Below are positions 1 through 7,932 of a stretch of 50,218 bases of DNA, piece after piece; position 1 is the stretch's first letter, and every line of letters starts with the position of its first letter. The DNA is taken from NCBI GenBank assembly GCA_945906935.1, contig CAMDSO010000015.1, forward strand, positions 1-50,218, given 5' to 3'. The translations under genes were made by a program, and so were the position numbers. The notes under the pieces are model-generated. The model made no database searches, was not told where the DNA came from, and saw only the letters and a program-made list of their open reading frames with translations. The DNA is from Bordetella parapertussis. GTDB lineage: Bacteria; Pseudomonadota; Gammaproteobacteria; Burkholderiales; SG8-41.

Positions 1-360
1 CGCTTCAGGAACGAGCCTCTGGTCGCCACCGGCTACGCGGTGATCACGGTGCAAAACCACAAGTTGCCCGCCCAACAACGACTGCTTGCAATCCGTGCCG
101 CCAAAATTGACGCCTACCGCAACCTCGCTGAACAGATCTACGGCATGCGCCTGGACTCCTCAACCTCTATCGCGGATATGGCCATCACCAGTGACCGCTT
201 CCGCGCGCGGGTTGAGGGCGTCATATTTGGCGCGGTCCTTTCAAACATCACCCCCACCGATAATGAAACCTATGAAGTCACGCTGACCCTCGACAGCTCG
301 GTCGTCAACGATATACGCATCCTCTACCTCGAACAAAAATTGAGCCGCAACGGGCACTAA
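1..360 (+). CDS. FlgP/LPP20-like exported protein (5' end outside window)
   Basis: The reading frame is open to the left edge, so the start lies outside the window and only the last 119 residues are seen; an in-frame GTG at 40 is internal. The visible part has the pattern of the LPP20/FlgP family: an Ala-rich helix (LLAIRAAKIDAYRNLAEQIYG) followed by a strand-rich part with SDRFRARVEGVIFGA and a final beta pair. In Vibrio and Campylobacter, FlgP is an outer-membrane lipoprotein that forms a disk around the polar flagellar motor. The stop codon overlaps the next start (TAATG at 358-362), so the two genes are very likely translationally coupled. The next gene is FlgT-like, which supports a flagellar role. 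Assignment is by pattern and context only. Confidence 0.6.
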   Translation, partial: RFRNEPLVATGYAVITVQNHKLPAQQRLLAIRAAKIDAYRNLAEQIYGMRLDSSTSIADMAITSDRFRARVEGVIFGAVLSNITPTDNETYEVTLTLDSSVVNDIRILYLEQKLSRNGH

Positions 361-1490
361 TGCGAAACATCTCTAACGCCCGGACGGCTGCTGGTTTTTT
401 TCTGCTGATTGCACTTGTGTGCAAAGGCGCCGTTTCTGCGGACAGCATCAGCAGCGCAAGCGCTCATTCGGAGCAGCGTATCGAAGCACTTCGCAATGCG
501 CTGATTAACCGCGCAATGCAGGCCCCGACCCGAATCAAAAGCAGCGCATGGATCGACCAATCAGGCCGGCTGCAGGAAAGCACTCGCATCACATCCGACA
601 TGACAGTACGCGGCATCCGCCTTGTAGCAAACCCGGACGCACAGGATGTCACTGATGAAAAAATAATTATCGATGCGGCAAACTCTGTCATTACGCCGGA
701 AAAATGCAGCGATGCCAACTCAGCGTGGCTGCGCCGGGCAATTTTAAAAATCGAACAACACGGTTCAAATGACGGCATTAGTGCGGACCATATGGCGGAA
801 ATCGTCCGGGCTACTAACCATCTGTTTGCTGAAACCTGGAGCAGCAAAGGATCGTGGAACCTTCTGCCTGCGAGCGATCTGAACCACTACGAACAACTGG
901 TGAGAGTTGGCAGACAGGTTTCCGCCCCTTACGGCATAACGGTCTCAATCGTGACGTCGAAATCGGAGCCGAAACTTAAAACGACCTCACAAAACCTGAA
1001 AGAAGCCTTTTTCCCACCAAGCCCGTTATTGCCGGATTCGATGCTCATACTGAAGATCATTTTGTCAGAATCAGTATCGGGCAAAACCGTTTGGAGCTCA
1101 TCTGCCCCACTCCATTTTCCGGCCACCACAGTCAGCATTTTGAAACGCCCGCTACCAGGCGATATCTCCACACAGCTTGCCAGCATCATCAGCCGCTGGA
1201 AGCAACAGGTTGATACAAAATTAAAATGTGAACCGATATTTTTTAATGTCGTCAATGAAGCCGACGGCACGGTCAATATCAATGCTGGCCAGGCTAGCGG
1301 ACTGCGCGAAAACGACAAGGTACTGGTAATCGACCAGGGGCAGGTCCCGCAACACATTCTGGAGGGTGGTCTGGATAAAAGTGTTTTTCTCGCTGAGGTT
1401 GAGTCTGTTTCCAATTATTCGTCGAGGCTACGTTTTTTCTCGACCCCACCGGGGCGCAACACGTCACGCTGGATAGCGATACCCTTTTGA
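360..1490 (+). CDS. FlgT-like flagellar assembly protein
   Basis: 376 residues with an N-terminal signal peptide (about residues 1-27, ending near VSA). The order resembles FlgT, the periplasmic H-ring protein of polar flagella: an N-terminal domain with an Ala-rich helix and repeated strands (about 35-120), a middle domain with YEQLVRVGRQV (about 180-290), and a C-terminal beta barrel (about 300-376) with INAGQASGLRENDKVLVI, close to the FlgT C-terminal pattern of Asn-x-Gly-x-x-x-Gly-Leu. Its length matches FlgT (about 375-380). The ATG overlaps the stop of the preceding FlgP-like gene. Family identity is inferred from the pattern and the neighbour; a general exported assembly factor is the alternative. 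Confidence 0.55.
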   Translation: MRNISNARTAAGFFLLIALVCKGAVSADSISSASAHSEQRIEALRNALINRAMQAPTRIKSSAWIDQSGRLQESTRITSDMTVRGIRLVANPDAQDVTDEKIIIDAANSVITPEKCSDANSAWLRRAILKIEQHGSNDGISADHMAEIVRATNHLFAETWSSKGSWNLLPASDLNHYEQLVRVGRQVSAPYGITVSIVTSKSEPKLKTTSQNLKEAFFPPSPLLPDSMLILKIILSESVSGKTVWSSSAPLHFPATTVSILKRPLPGDISTQLASIISRWKQQVDTKLKCEPIFFNVVNEADGTVNINAGQASGLRENDKVLVIDQGQVPQHILEGGLDKSVFLAEVESVSNYSSRLRFFSTPPGRNTSRWIAIPF

Positions 1491-1536
1491 GACTACTGGC
1501 AGAACAACGCCGCAATCCGCCGATTGGTTGAAATTG

Positions 1537-2109
1537 ATGAAAATGCCATCCGTGTATCGTTGTAGCCTTACGACGCTGCTTGCGCTGGCGGTCGCCTCGT
1601 ATAGCGCCACGCCCGCCGCGGCGGAGAAAGCAAAACGCGTCAGCACCAAAACGAACAGCGGCAACATGAAAGCCTCAGCGGTTAAAAATACCACCCTCGC
1701 AAATTCAAATTTTCCGGAATTGGATACTTTTATACAGGAACTGTTAGACAGTAAAACCAACGATGCCGGCGCACTCCCTGCAGACAGCTTCGAGATGGTG
1801 GTGGTTAAAAAAGACGCCGCTGTCGAATCCGTTATTCAAAAATACTGGGGCGACTTACCGTTCAAATCCGGAAATCTAAAAACCGTGATCTTTAAACTCA
1901 ACCCAGGCCTGATGAAAACGGCCGCAGCAAAAACCTTCTCTGCCGGAGGAACACTGTCTGTTCCATCGGCGCATACATTGCGCACCGCGCTACTCTCTGC
2001 AAAGAGCCAGTCTATGGCCGCACAACCCGCCGCTTGCGAACCCGAACCGCAATCGAGAGATGCGCGGGCTACGACTGGCGAAACCCAGAACTGGATCCGG
2101 TTTCCTTGA
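1537..2109 (+). CDS. Exported protein with LysM/FimV-like region
   Basis: About 190 residues. I prefer the ATG at 1537 (MKMPSVYRC) to the TTG at 1528; neither has a clear Shine-Dalgarno. Residues 1-29 form a Sec signal peptide ending in Ala-rich sequence. Residues about 85-150 (VVVKKDAAVESVIQKYWG, then VIFKLNPGLMK, then GGTLSVPS) follow the LysM-like layout seen in FimV/HubP proteins, which bind peptidoglycan and organise the cell pole in pilus and flagellar systems. It lies 46 bp after the FlgT-like gene on the same strand, so it probably belongs to the same operon. The LysM match is weak, and the C-terminal tail (Pro, Arg, Gln-rich) is unrecognised. Confidence 0.5.
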   Translation: MKMPSVYRCSLTTLLALAVASYSATPAAAEKAKRVSTKTNSGNMKASAVKNTTLANSNFPELDTFIQELLDSKTNDAGALPADSFEMVVVKKDAAVESVIQKYWGDLPFKSGNLKTVIFKLNPGLMKTAAAKTFSAGGTLSVPSAHTLRTALLSAKSQSMAAQPAACEPEPQSRDARATTGETQNWIRFP

Positions 2110-2512
2110 GCATCCCATACGAACCCGGATTGGGGAGCATACGACGGTGATGTGTTATCCATTGTAACTGGCATAACAAGACGCAACTACTGAACGGTAT
2201 GCCCCAGCTTTGACAGCGGGAACATCAGTCATAACATCCCCTGTGGACCACTCAACAGGCTCCCGGGTTAGAAAGCGCTGCATCGCCAAAACGTTGTTGT
2301 GGCGCGATGTTTCCCGCGAATTTTGCGACCCAGGAAGATTCGGCTGACGTTTTTTTAATCAGCATAAAAATATTTGAAATGAACTGTTAAATATTTAACA
2401 TACTTGTAATGTTTTTCGCATTAAAATTCTTGGACCGCTGTGAAATACCAGCGGGCATGAGTCCCCCTCGGGTTACTCTTTTTGACGTTTTTTAATTTAT
2501 AGAGGAATTACC
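2110..2512 (+). promoter_or_regulatory. Structured AT-rich leader of the Gly-rich gene
   Basis: This 403 bp gap has no gene. From 2340 it turns AT-rich and carries several ordered elements: a perfect 16-bp palindrome TGTTAAATATTTAACA at 2385-2400 (operator-like); a perfect 6-bp hairpin CCGCTG/CAGCGG at 2435-2454 with an 8-nt loop; a hairpin GAGT..CCC/GGG..ACTC at 2459-2478 followed by a T run at 2477-2483 that looks like a terminator or attenuator; and a Shine-Dalgarno AGAGGAA at 2501-2507, 5 nt before the ATG at 2513. The order hairpin, terminator-like hairpin, ribosome site suggests a regulated leader RNA, but it matches no riboswitch class I recognise. Confidence 0.45.
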
Positions 2513-2797
2513 ATGTCAATCAGTTCAGGTGTTAGCTCAAGCGGCAAATCGGGTGGTGATGGCGGTTCTGCTTTTTCGGGCGGCGGTAACAACGTTAGCG
2601 CCGGCGGTGGTAGCATGGTCGGCGGTATGGGCGTCGGCGCAGATGCCGGTGCTTTTGGCGGCGGCAACAATGCTAGCGCGGGTGCCATGGGTTCAATGTC
2701 AGCCACTGGCGGAAGCGCTTCTGGCGCGGGTTCCAGCACGATGGGTGGCAGCGCTTCAGACAACACCTCGATCGGTTCTATTAACATCAAAGGATAA
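2513..2797 (+). CDS. Small Gly/Ser/Ala-rich protein
   Basis: 94 residues, nearly all Gly, Ser, Ala, Met and Asn, with no Cys, Trp, Tyr, Pro or His. Two imperfect repeats are visible: AFSGGGNNVSAGGGSM (about 21-36) and AFGGGNNASAGAMGSM (about 46-61). There is no signal peptide, no membrane segment and no RTX nonapeptide, so if it leaves the cell it does so by a leaderless route. The strong Shine-Dalgarno (AGAGGAA), the leader structures upstream and a textbook terminator 37 bp after the stop show a single-gene transcription unit. Composition recalls structural or phase-separating glycine-rich proteins. I do not recognise the family, and function is unknown. Confidence 0.75.
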   Translation: MSISSGVSSSGKSGGDGGSAFSGGGNNVSAGGGSMVGGMGVGADAGAFGGGNNASAGAMGSMSATGGSASGAGSSTMGGSASDNTSIGSINIKG

Positions 2798-2834
2798 ATT
2801 CCTTGATGCTGTGACCTGATAAGTTACAGGAAAG

Positions 2835-2863
2835 CGGGGTGGAGATTTCCACCCCGTTTTTTT
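2835..2863 (+). terminator. Rho-independent terminator of the Gly-rich gene
   Basis: Perfect 9-bp stem CGGGGTGGA (2835-2843) / TCCACCCCG (2848-2856), 4-nt loop, then seven T (2857-2863). It closes the single-gene unit that ends at 2797. Confidence 0.95.
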
Positions 2864-3069
2864 GGGTGTGACAAAGGTAACCGTTGCTTGCAGATTGACT
2901 GCGACACAGCGCAAAAAAAGCTTTGGAGCGATCGTAGAGGGGCCGGTGGTACGCTGTATGGATTGGAGCCTTTCCGCGGCTACAACGGGCGTGGGCGGCC
3001 TATCTGGTTACGCCGTAGGTTACATTCGAGCCACACATTCCAGATTTCCCTATCGACTACCCTCAATTT

Positions 3070-3237
3070 TTACTTGCCTTTCATCACCGCATAAATAGCC
3101 AAAACCACGACCAATGCGCAGACCCCCATTTCGCCATACGTAATTTGTCCGTCAAACGGGTCTACCGCCAAGTAGTCCTCTATCGGCATAGAGGTAGGAT
3201 TTTCTGCTACGTATTTCTCGCGTGCCTTGTTATCCAT
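3070..3237 (-). CDS. 55-residue single-pass membrane protein
   Basis: A short minus-strand frame of 55 residues: a charged N-terminus (MDNKAREKYV), an acidic middle (IEDYLAVDPFDG) and a C-terminal membrane helix (about 37-51, MGVCALVVVLAIYAV) ending in Lys-Gly-Lys. A strong Shine-Dalgarno (GGAGGAG, about 3240-3246) lies 3-4 nt upstream of the ATG, which together with the coherent topology makes it credible despite its size. The topology predicts a cytoplasmic or periplasmic acidic head with a C-terminal anchor. No family recognised. Neighbours are unrelated (Gly-rich gene on the other strand, recombinase remnant), so context gives no function. Confidence 0.6.
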   Translation of the reverse strand: MDNKAREKYVAENPTSMPIEDYLAVDPFDGQITYGEMGVCALVVVLAIYAVMKGK

Positions 3238-3451
3238 TTCTCCTCCACTCGAATTGTTCTTCGTGCTTGATTGTATTCGGATTGACGCATCACAATAGAA
3301 AATAGTTTATGCCGCCCGTACGGCGATGACAATGGCAACTCTGGCCAACTACAATCAAACTCACCCCGCCCCATCCCCTTCGAAATGATTGACTTGCTCA
3401 GTCCCTCGCTATGAAGCAACAATGGTTCATAGATAAAAACAACGAGGTGAC

Positions 3452-3733
3452 ATGGCGATGGGTGGTGACGTAAAAACATTTCGCGCCGCGCAATATGCGC
3501 GCATGTCGACGGTGCATCAACGGTATTCGACCAGCAATCAAGGCGACAAGCTCAAGGAGTATGCCGACCAGCGCGTCAAACGCTCTATGGCCAGCGAATA
3601 CCGCTGCACCATCAAGTCAACCCGTTCTTCCTGGTTTAGCGTCCCCAGCGAATGGCCGTCTCGACAGTTCGAATCCAATTCTGAACCCCATCCGCTCGAT
3701 TCACTGGATCTGCAATCCTTAGCCGGCTTGTGA
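3452..3733 (+). pseudogene. Truncated serine recombinase (N-terminal fragment)
   Basis: Residues about 10-41 (FRAAQYARMSTVHQRYSTSNQ, then LKEYADQR) match the start of the serine recombinase catalytic domain, including the Tyr-x-Arg-x-Ser motif with the nucleophile Ser19. Genuine family members run on for at least 180 residues, often 500. Here homology stops near position 3574 and the frame continues into unrelated sequence that belongs to a ~205 bp direct repeat also found at 39637. A Shine-Dalgarno-like GAGGTG precedes the ATG at 3452, so the native start survives. It is therefore a recombinase decapitated by deletion or rearrangement and cannot be active. It marks a former mobile element. 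Confidence 0.7.
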
Positions 3734-3808
3734 TGTGGTACGTTCTGCCCCGCCAGCACCAACACCTCCAACTCGCTCAGGCGGCGTTGAGGCTGCCAGT
3801 GTGGGCGG
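3601..3808 (+). repeat. Direct repeat DR-L (copy 1 of ~205 bp)
   Basis: By eye this stretch aligns without large gaps to 39637-39845 at roughly 85% identity. The best blocks are the shared core around 3659-3690 (CTCGACAGTTCGAATCCAAT and onward) and CCTCCAACTCGCTCA at 3765-3779. Same orientation in both copies. It begins where the recombinase homology ends, so it is probably part of the same former mobile element. The region from 3809 to 3970 holds nothing I can recognise. Confidence 0.8.
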
Positions 3809-3970
3809 ACTCGTCACCCGGAGTATTCGGGCTCGCAGCGTCAGCCCTTGCCGTTTGGCAAGGGCTCCGGCAAACGCGGTTACCGGCAACACAAAGCATC
3901 GTCTTCCTCCGCCGTGATGACGCGCCTCAGATGTGAAACACCGCAAAAATCGCTCCCGCGGCTGGTTTAC

Positions 3971-4462
3971 CTATTGTTTGGTGTCGGGTCCTTCGATTAA
4001 GTTGCCCGTGCCCAACCAATCACTCAAGGATTTGGCTTCCTCCATCAATATCTCGTGCCCAGGATATATTTGCAACGCCTTCTGACACATTTCAGACGCT
4101 TTTATGGGCTCACAATTGCAGCGCAGCGCCCGGATGTAGTGTTGCCAAGTCGCTGGCGGCGAGAACGGGTCCTGCATGGCGACCAGCTTCGCGAGCAAAT
4201 AGGCGGCCGTGTCCCAGTCGTGGCGTAATTCCGCCAACAATGAACAGATGACCAACAAGTCTTCACTTTCCGGGAAAAGGCTAAATCCGGCATCAGCCAG
4301 GGCCTCCGCCATTGTGATGTTGTCAGACTTGACCTGCTCGGCGATGGCCAGACGAAAATCAAGCGGGCTGAATGAGGAAACATCCGGCATGCCGTTGATG
4401 GCGAGGCATTCGGCGTGAATTGATGGATTATTTGATAGATTGGGCATGATCATGGTTCTCAT
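3971..4462 (-). CDS. TPR-like hypothetical protein
   Basis: 163 residues, soluble, no signal peptide. Helix pairs in the middle resemble degenerate tetratricopeptide repeats: SLFPESEDLLVICSLLAELR, then DWDTAAYLLAKLVAMQD, then ASEMCQKALQIYPGHEILMEEAK, the last giving the typical Ala-x8-Pro ending of a TPR helix pair. Such proteins are usually adaptors or chaperones. Three in-frame ATG codons lie close together (4462, 4453, 4447) and none has a strong Shine-Dalgarno; I kept the longest form. It stands alone, with no partner gene next to it, so no pathway can be given. Confidence 0.6.
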   Translation of the reverse strand: MRTMIMPNLSNNPSIHAECLAINGMPDVSSFSPLDFRLAIAEQVKSDNITMAEALADAGFSLFPESEDLLVICSLLAELRHDWDTAAYLLAKLVAMQDPFSPPATWQHYIRALRCNCEPIKASEMCQKALQIYPGHEILMEEAKSLSDWLGTGNLIEGPDTKQ

Positions 4463-5214
4463 GTAGTGGGCGAAAGTTTCGGGAAAAAGACGCTGCTAAA
4501 TCGCATTAGCTATAAGCAATCGCTATGCCAGTCTCCATAATTCTTTCCTGGATAAAAAAACCTATCAGAAAAAATATTACCGCAGGCCCGCCAGCCCTGT
4601 AGCTATCTTCAGGCTCGCGCCTAAACCATTGAAGTCATTTATGTATGGCTTATTTTTTTGAAGACCCCCGCGACCTGCCTGATAACGCAGGCCCCTCTTG
4701 AAAAAATATCGCAGAAAATATTGCCTCTACGGATCGGTAATAAATTACCCTGTGGCAACTATTTGCCGCCCAGGCAGCCCACAATATTGCCCCCCCTCCC
4801 TCCGCCACACCGACACCGGATCCAGTTTCCGGGATAACCAATCATTCCGAATCAGCGTCATCATGAACGGCGGTCGCCTTTGCCATCCTCATGGGGCAAG
4901 AGACCATAACCGAGAAAAACCAGCAGCATACCGAGCCCAATCAGGCGTTAGGGCATGCCTCTTTCGGATGTCAGCAAAAAACCACACACAACAAGCAAGA
5001 GGCCGGAAATCATCACAGCAACACCCAGACTCTCGGCGGGTTGGGTAACGCTTTTTTTTGACCGCCCCAACCGCCATCTCGTTGCCAGCAGAAAAGGCTC
5101 GTTACAGCCTGTTTGCGCGGAAGCTTACGGCATCAAAAGATCAATGACGCCCCCCCCGCCCGTTGCAGCATAGATGGTTTCGGCAGATCTCAATTCGATC
5201 AGGGTCAATAGCTG
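4463..5214. other. Gene-poor gap with a possible decayed membrane-protein gene
   Basis: No intact gene is visible in this 750 bp. On the minus strand, about 5080-4865, one frame encodes two plausible membrane helices (VMISGLLLVVCGFLLTSERG and LIGLGMLLVFLGYGLL) separated by an in-frame TAA just after Gly-Met-Pro, and no good start precedes them. An eight-A run (minus strand) lies shortly upstream. This could be a decayed two-helix membrane protein. The rest, including the AT-rich part at 4540-4650, shows nothing recognisable. Confidence 0.35.
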
Positions 5215-5246
5215 AAAAAAACGCGCTGTTGTGCAGCGCGTTTTTT
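5215..5246 (-). terminator. Bidirectional rho-independent terminator
   Basis: Perfect 7-bp GC stem CGCGCTG (5222-5228) / CAGCGCG (5234-5240) with a 5-nt loop, flanked by seven A on the left and six T on the right, so it works in both directions. It lies about 105 bp beyond the stop of the minus-strand carbonic anhydrase gene and probably ends that transcript. Confidence 0.9.
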
Positions 5247-5352
5247 ATTCAGTTTTTCGGCGGAACACCGTGGTTACGTACATGGATGCCATGCACGTCT
5301 TTGTCGCGCCCGGCCGACTAGCAACCGGGGGGGGCGACAGCGGACTTAGGAC

Positions 5353-6213
5353 TTAGTTGGCCGAAATAGGCCGGCCATTCAGCTGTTGAACGGGGCGTGC
5401 GTTCATTTTGAACGGGAAGGCATCCACTTGCGCGCGCGATATGGTGATCGGCGTCTTCAGGATATAGAAGGTGACACCCTCGGTACACGGCGGCGTCGTC
5501 AGAGAGCCTTCAAAGGAGTAGTAATGCAAACGCTTCGGCAGCAACGCGGCAGGATTAAGCGTGCTCTCCGCCACCACCTTCTCGGGGCCTTCTTCCTTGG
5601 GTGCGTTCGCCCAGATCAGCTTGACTGATTCGTTTTCCGCACCCTCGCTCAACAACACGCCGATCACGGCGAGTTTTCCGGCCGCGCTCTTGTGTACAAA
5701 GTGCGCGACCATGGCCATCGGCTTGCCGTCGATATGCTCTTCGCTCGGGCGATGGAAATGAAATTGCAGCAGTTCGTAGCTCTCGCCGTTGATCTCTGTC
5801 TTGCTGCCAGCGGCTACATTGACCTGAATGGTATGCCCGTTGTTGAGCAGCTTGAGCGTGCCTGGCTTGAAGTCCGGCTTTAACTCGTGAGTGGCTTTAA
5901 TAAACGGCCCACGAATATCCACCGGGGACTGTGATTTGCCGCCGCCGCATACCGGGAATACATCACCCCATTTAGCCGGATTCAAATCGCCATCGTAGCC
6001 CCAATGCGGCGTCCCGTGGGCCTTTGCAGGAACGTGCGATTTTTCAGCCGCCTCGGCAAGCTGGTTGATCTTCTCACCGACTTTGTCGAGCTTCAGATTG
6101 AGGGTGCCGATCTCTTTCTCAACCCCCTTCACCTGAACAACGTTGACAACGTTCAGAGTTATCGCGACCGCGAGCGCAACCGAAAGCAGCACACCCAAAA
6201 TGACACGAATCAT
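5353..6213 (-). CDS. Alpha-type carbonic anhydrase, membrane-anchored
   Basis: Converts CO2 and water to bicarbonate in the periplasm. With the ATG at 6213 (Shine-Dalgarno GGGTGG; a GTG at 6222 is the alternative) the protein has 286 residues. An uncleaved-looking N-terminal membrane helix (about 3-25) is followed by a short coiled coil (about 28-58, heptads of Leu/Ile/Val), then the alpha-CA domain: HWGY (70-73), CGGGKSQSPVDI with Cys89, zinc ligands His152 and His154 (QFHFHRP) and His171 (AHFVH), and the TTPPCTEGV motif whose Cys should pair with Cys89. All zinc ligands are present, so it should be active. The anchor plus coiled coil is unusual; most bacterial alpha-CAs have a cleaved signal peptide. 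A MerR-like gene lies 74 bp upstream on the same strand and a terminator downstream. Confidence 0.95.
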   Translation of the reverse strand: MIRVILGVLLSVALAVAITLNVVNVVQVKGVEKEIGTLNLKLDKVGEKINQLAEAAEKSHVPAKAHGTPHWGYDGDLNPAKWGDVFPVCGGGKSQSPVDIRGPFIKATHELKPDFKPGTLKLLNNGHTIQVNVAAGSKTEINGESYELLQFHFHRPSEEHIDGKPMAMVAHFVHKSAAGKLAVIGVLLSEGAENESVKLIWANAPKEEGPEKVVAESTLNPAALLPKRLHYYSFEGSLTTPPCTEGVTFYILKTPITISRAQVDAFPFKMNARPVQQLNGRPISAN

Positions 6214-6287
6214 TTTAACCACCCAAATCCGAATAATTCATTTATGAGACCTGCGAACCTGCCCTCGAAACCTGCACCTGCACGCTA

Positions 6288-6746
6288 TTAGACCACAGCA
6301 TCCATCCGGGGCGATGAAAAGGGCTTGCCGATACTGGGGATTACTGTCGCTTCTGACGCATTCATTTCGCCAAACAATTTACCGACCTTCAATGCAAGCC
6401 GAACCCTGAGTAGCTCTTTCAGATGTTCACTGGTGAGAAACTCAGCACCCTGACGCCGTTTTGCCTGCATAAAGCCCTCAATATCGGCATGCTCCATGAG
6501 GTCAATGGCCCCCTCCAGAGTCATACCCAGATCATCGACTGCAGAACGCACGGCAAGAATCAATGTCACCTGCCAACTTAGAAAACGCCTCTGATTGTTA
6601 CCGTAGCGCTTGGCCGCCTCGAGGCGAGCGCTACGCGTTCCCCAGTAACGGATGACGCTTGTGGGCAGTCCTGTCGCATCAGACATTCGACGAATGGAAA
6701 AATATTGGCGCTCCAAAAGCTCTACCGGCTTTGCAGGAAAAAACAT
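6288..6746 (-). CDS. MerR-like helix-turn-helix protein
   Basis: 152 residues. Residues about 15-85 fit a MerR-type winged helix: YFSIRRMSDATGLPTSVIRYWG, then the RFLSWQVTLILAVRSAVDDLGMTLEGA helix pair. The C-terminal half (about 95-152) is short, helical at first, and has no Cys or His metal site, so the effector is not a metal judged by MerR standards. Shine-Dalgarno AGGGG lies 8-9 nt before the ATG at 6746. It is 74 bp upstream of and co-directional with the carbonic anhydrase gene, which suggests an operon or a regulator/target pair. Upstream is a 550 bp gap with AT-rich sequence. Confidence 0.7.
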   Translation of the reverse strand: MFFPAKPVELLERQYFSIRRMSDATGLPTSVIRYWGTRSARLEAAKRYGNNQRRFLSWQVTLILAVRSAVDDLGMTLEGAIDLMEHADIEGFMQAKRRQGAEFLTSEHLKELLRVRLALKVGKLFGEMNASEATVIPSIGKPFSSPRMDAVV

Positions 6747-7301
6747 GTCGGTTGCCCCTAGCTTCGTTGTTAGATTTACACGACCATTAGTCTTAAATTC
6801 ACATCAGCCTTAGGGCTCAATATACTAATATCGTTTAATTTGTGCAAATCGTTTTTTTCTTTTTATATAAAATAACGCAAGCCATGCAGCCTTAATCACC
6901 GTGCATTTTTTCTGAGTTGAGTTACGCGCTTAAGCTACGGAACGCAGCCCCAAGCCAGCGGCACCGCCCCCACGAATGTGCCTTAACTGGCGTAACCCCC
7001 CCCTTCACTGCCGCAGGCAGCAATCCGCTCACGGCTGATTAAGGGGCAATCAATGGCGTCGAAATAGCGGCACGACCGACGGCAGCTGGTCTTATCAGCC
7101 ATGGGGGTGTGACTGCGACCCCGCTAGCCGTGTTTTTCCGGTTGGAATGTGCCGGCTAGCAAAATTGTAGTCGCGCGCTGAGCGCCAAAATCGCCGGGGT
7201 AGCGGCCGCTAATTTAGCCGGCGGGCGTGTGCCGCGCACTGAGCTAAACCACCACAACCGCCGTCGCTACCATAGGTCCGGCGGTTTTCAACAGCACCAC
7301 C
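6747..7301. other. Intergenic region with AT-rich promoter and inverted repeat
   Basis: No gene. The part next to the MerR-like gene (about 6780-6890) is AT-rich with T and A runs, fitting a promoter for the minus-strand MerR-carbonic anhydrase unit. Farther right, GCCGGCTA near 7150 and TAGCCGGC near 7216 form a perfect inverted repeat with a ~57 bp spacer. I see no coding pattern. Confidence 0.4.
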
Positions 7302-7652
7302 TCAGGCGGTACGGCGCGAGACCTGTCGCAATTTTTGGCGCAGATTGGCCAGCGCCACCGGTCGCTCGGCGACCGGCATGTGACGGCGCGCGGCCAGGGC
7401 GGCGGCGCGAGCTTCGGGAGACAGCTTCAGGGCATCACAAAGGCGGTTGATCAACGCATCAAACTCCGCCCAATCGTCGGGCGTATAGGACCAGTAATCA
7501 TTGGTCCGTGACGCCCGCGAACCACCGCGGTTAACACCGCCAACGGCACCCTCGCAACTGCCACGCGCGGCAACCGTATAAGCACAGACACGATGGACGG
7601 CCAAAGCGTTCTGAAACTCATCCGGTTTGGCAATATTTTGCACTTTATTCAC
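7302..7652 (-). CDS. Hypothetical protein with conserved-looking C-terminus
   Basis: 116 residues starting at GTG 7652, chosen because GGGAG lies 7 nt upstream. The N-terminus and a Gly/Arg-rich linker (about 28-48) are followed by an acidic-aromatic segment NDYWSYTPDDWAEFDALINRL and a helical basic tail EARAAALAARRHMPVAERP up to RQKLRQV. The segment with Trp-Ser-Tyr-Thr-Pro-Asp-Asp-Trp looks like a small soluble module, but I do not recognise it. Codon usage is typical of the neighbours. It lies downstream of the sensor kinase gene on the same strand, with 280 bp and a GACGG/CCGTC hairpin (7684-7699) between them. Confidence 0.5.
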   Translation of the reverse strand: MNKVQNIAKPDEFQNALAVHRVCAYTVAARGSCEGAVGGVNRGGSRASRTNDYWSYTPDDWAEFDALINRLCDALKLSPEARAAALAARRHMPVAERPVALANLRQKLRQVSRRTA

Positions 7653-7932
7653 AATGCGGCTCCCAAGTCGGGCTCCGGCAGGCGACGGCTCCAGCCGTCA
7701 CTAGCTACTTGCCTGAAGCATACCGGGTGAATAACGGCAGCGCTGTAGGGTTCTTGAAGGCCACGTTGAGGTGCCAGCGGGCCGGCCATGACGTGGGTTC
7801 ATGGTGTAACACGGCCTCAAGCGCCGGCGTTGGTCACTCAGTGCCGAGGGACGGCAAGCAGACTAGACGGCGATGAAACCCAACCGCAAGCCGGTCGCAG
7901 CCTGTGGCCGTAGCCAGACGTGGCACACCGCC

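Noticed and set aside
2497-2790. Long Pro/Leu-rich frame antisense to the Gly-rich gene
   Set aside because: It is the complement of a GGC/GGT-rich gene that has its own Shine-Dalgarno and terminator; no ribosome site on the minus strand.
3207-3479. 90-codon minus-strand frame
   Set aside because: Overlaps the better supported 55-residue gene's start and the recombinase start; no domain.
3660-3690. GTTCGAATCC resembling a tRNA T-arm
   Set aside because: It occurs in both direct repeat copies but no acceptor, D or anticodon arm can be built around it; at most a tRNA-derived scar.
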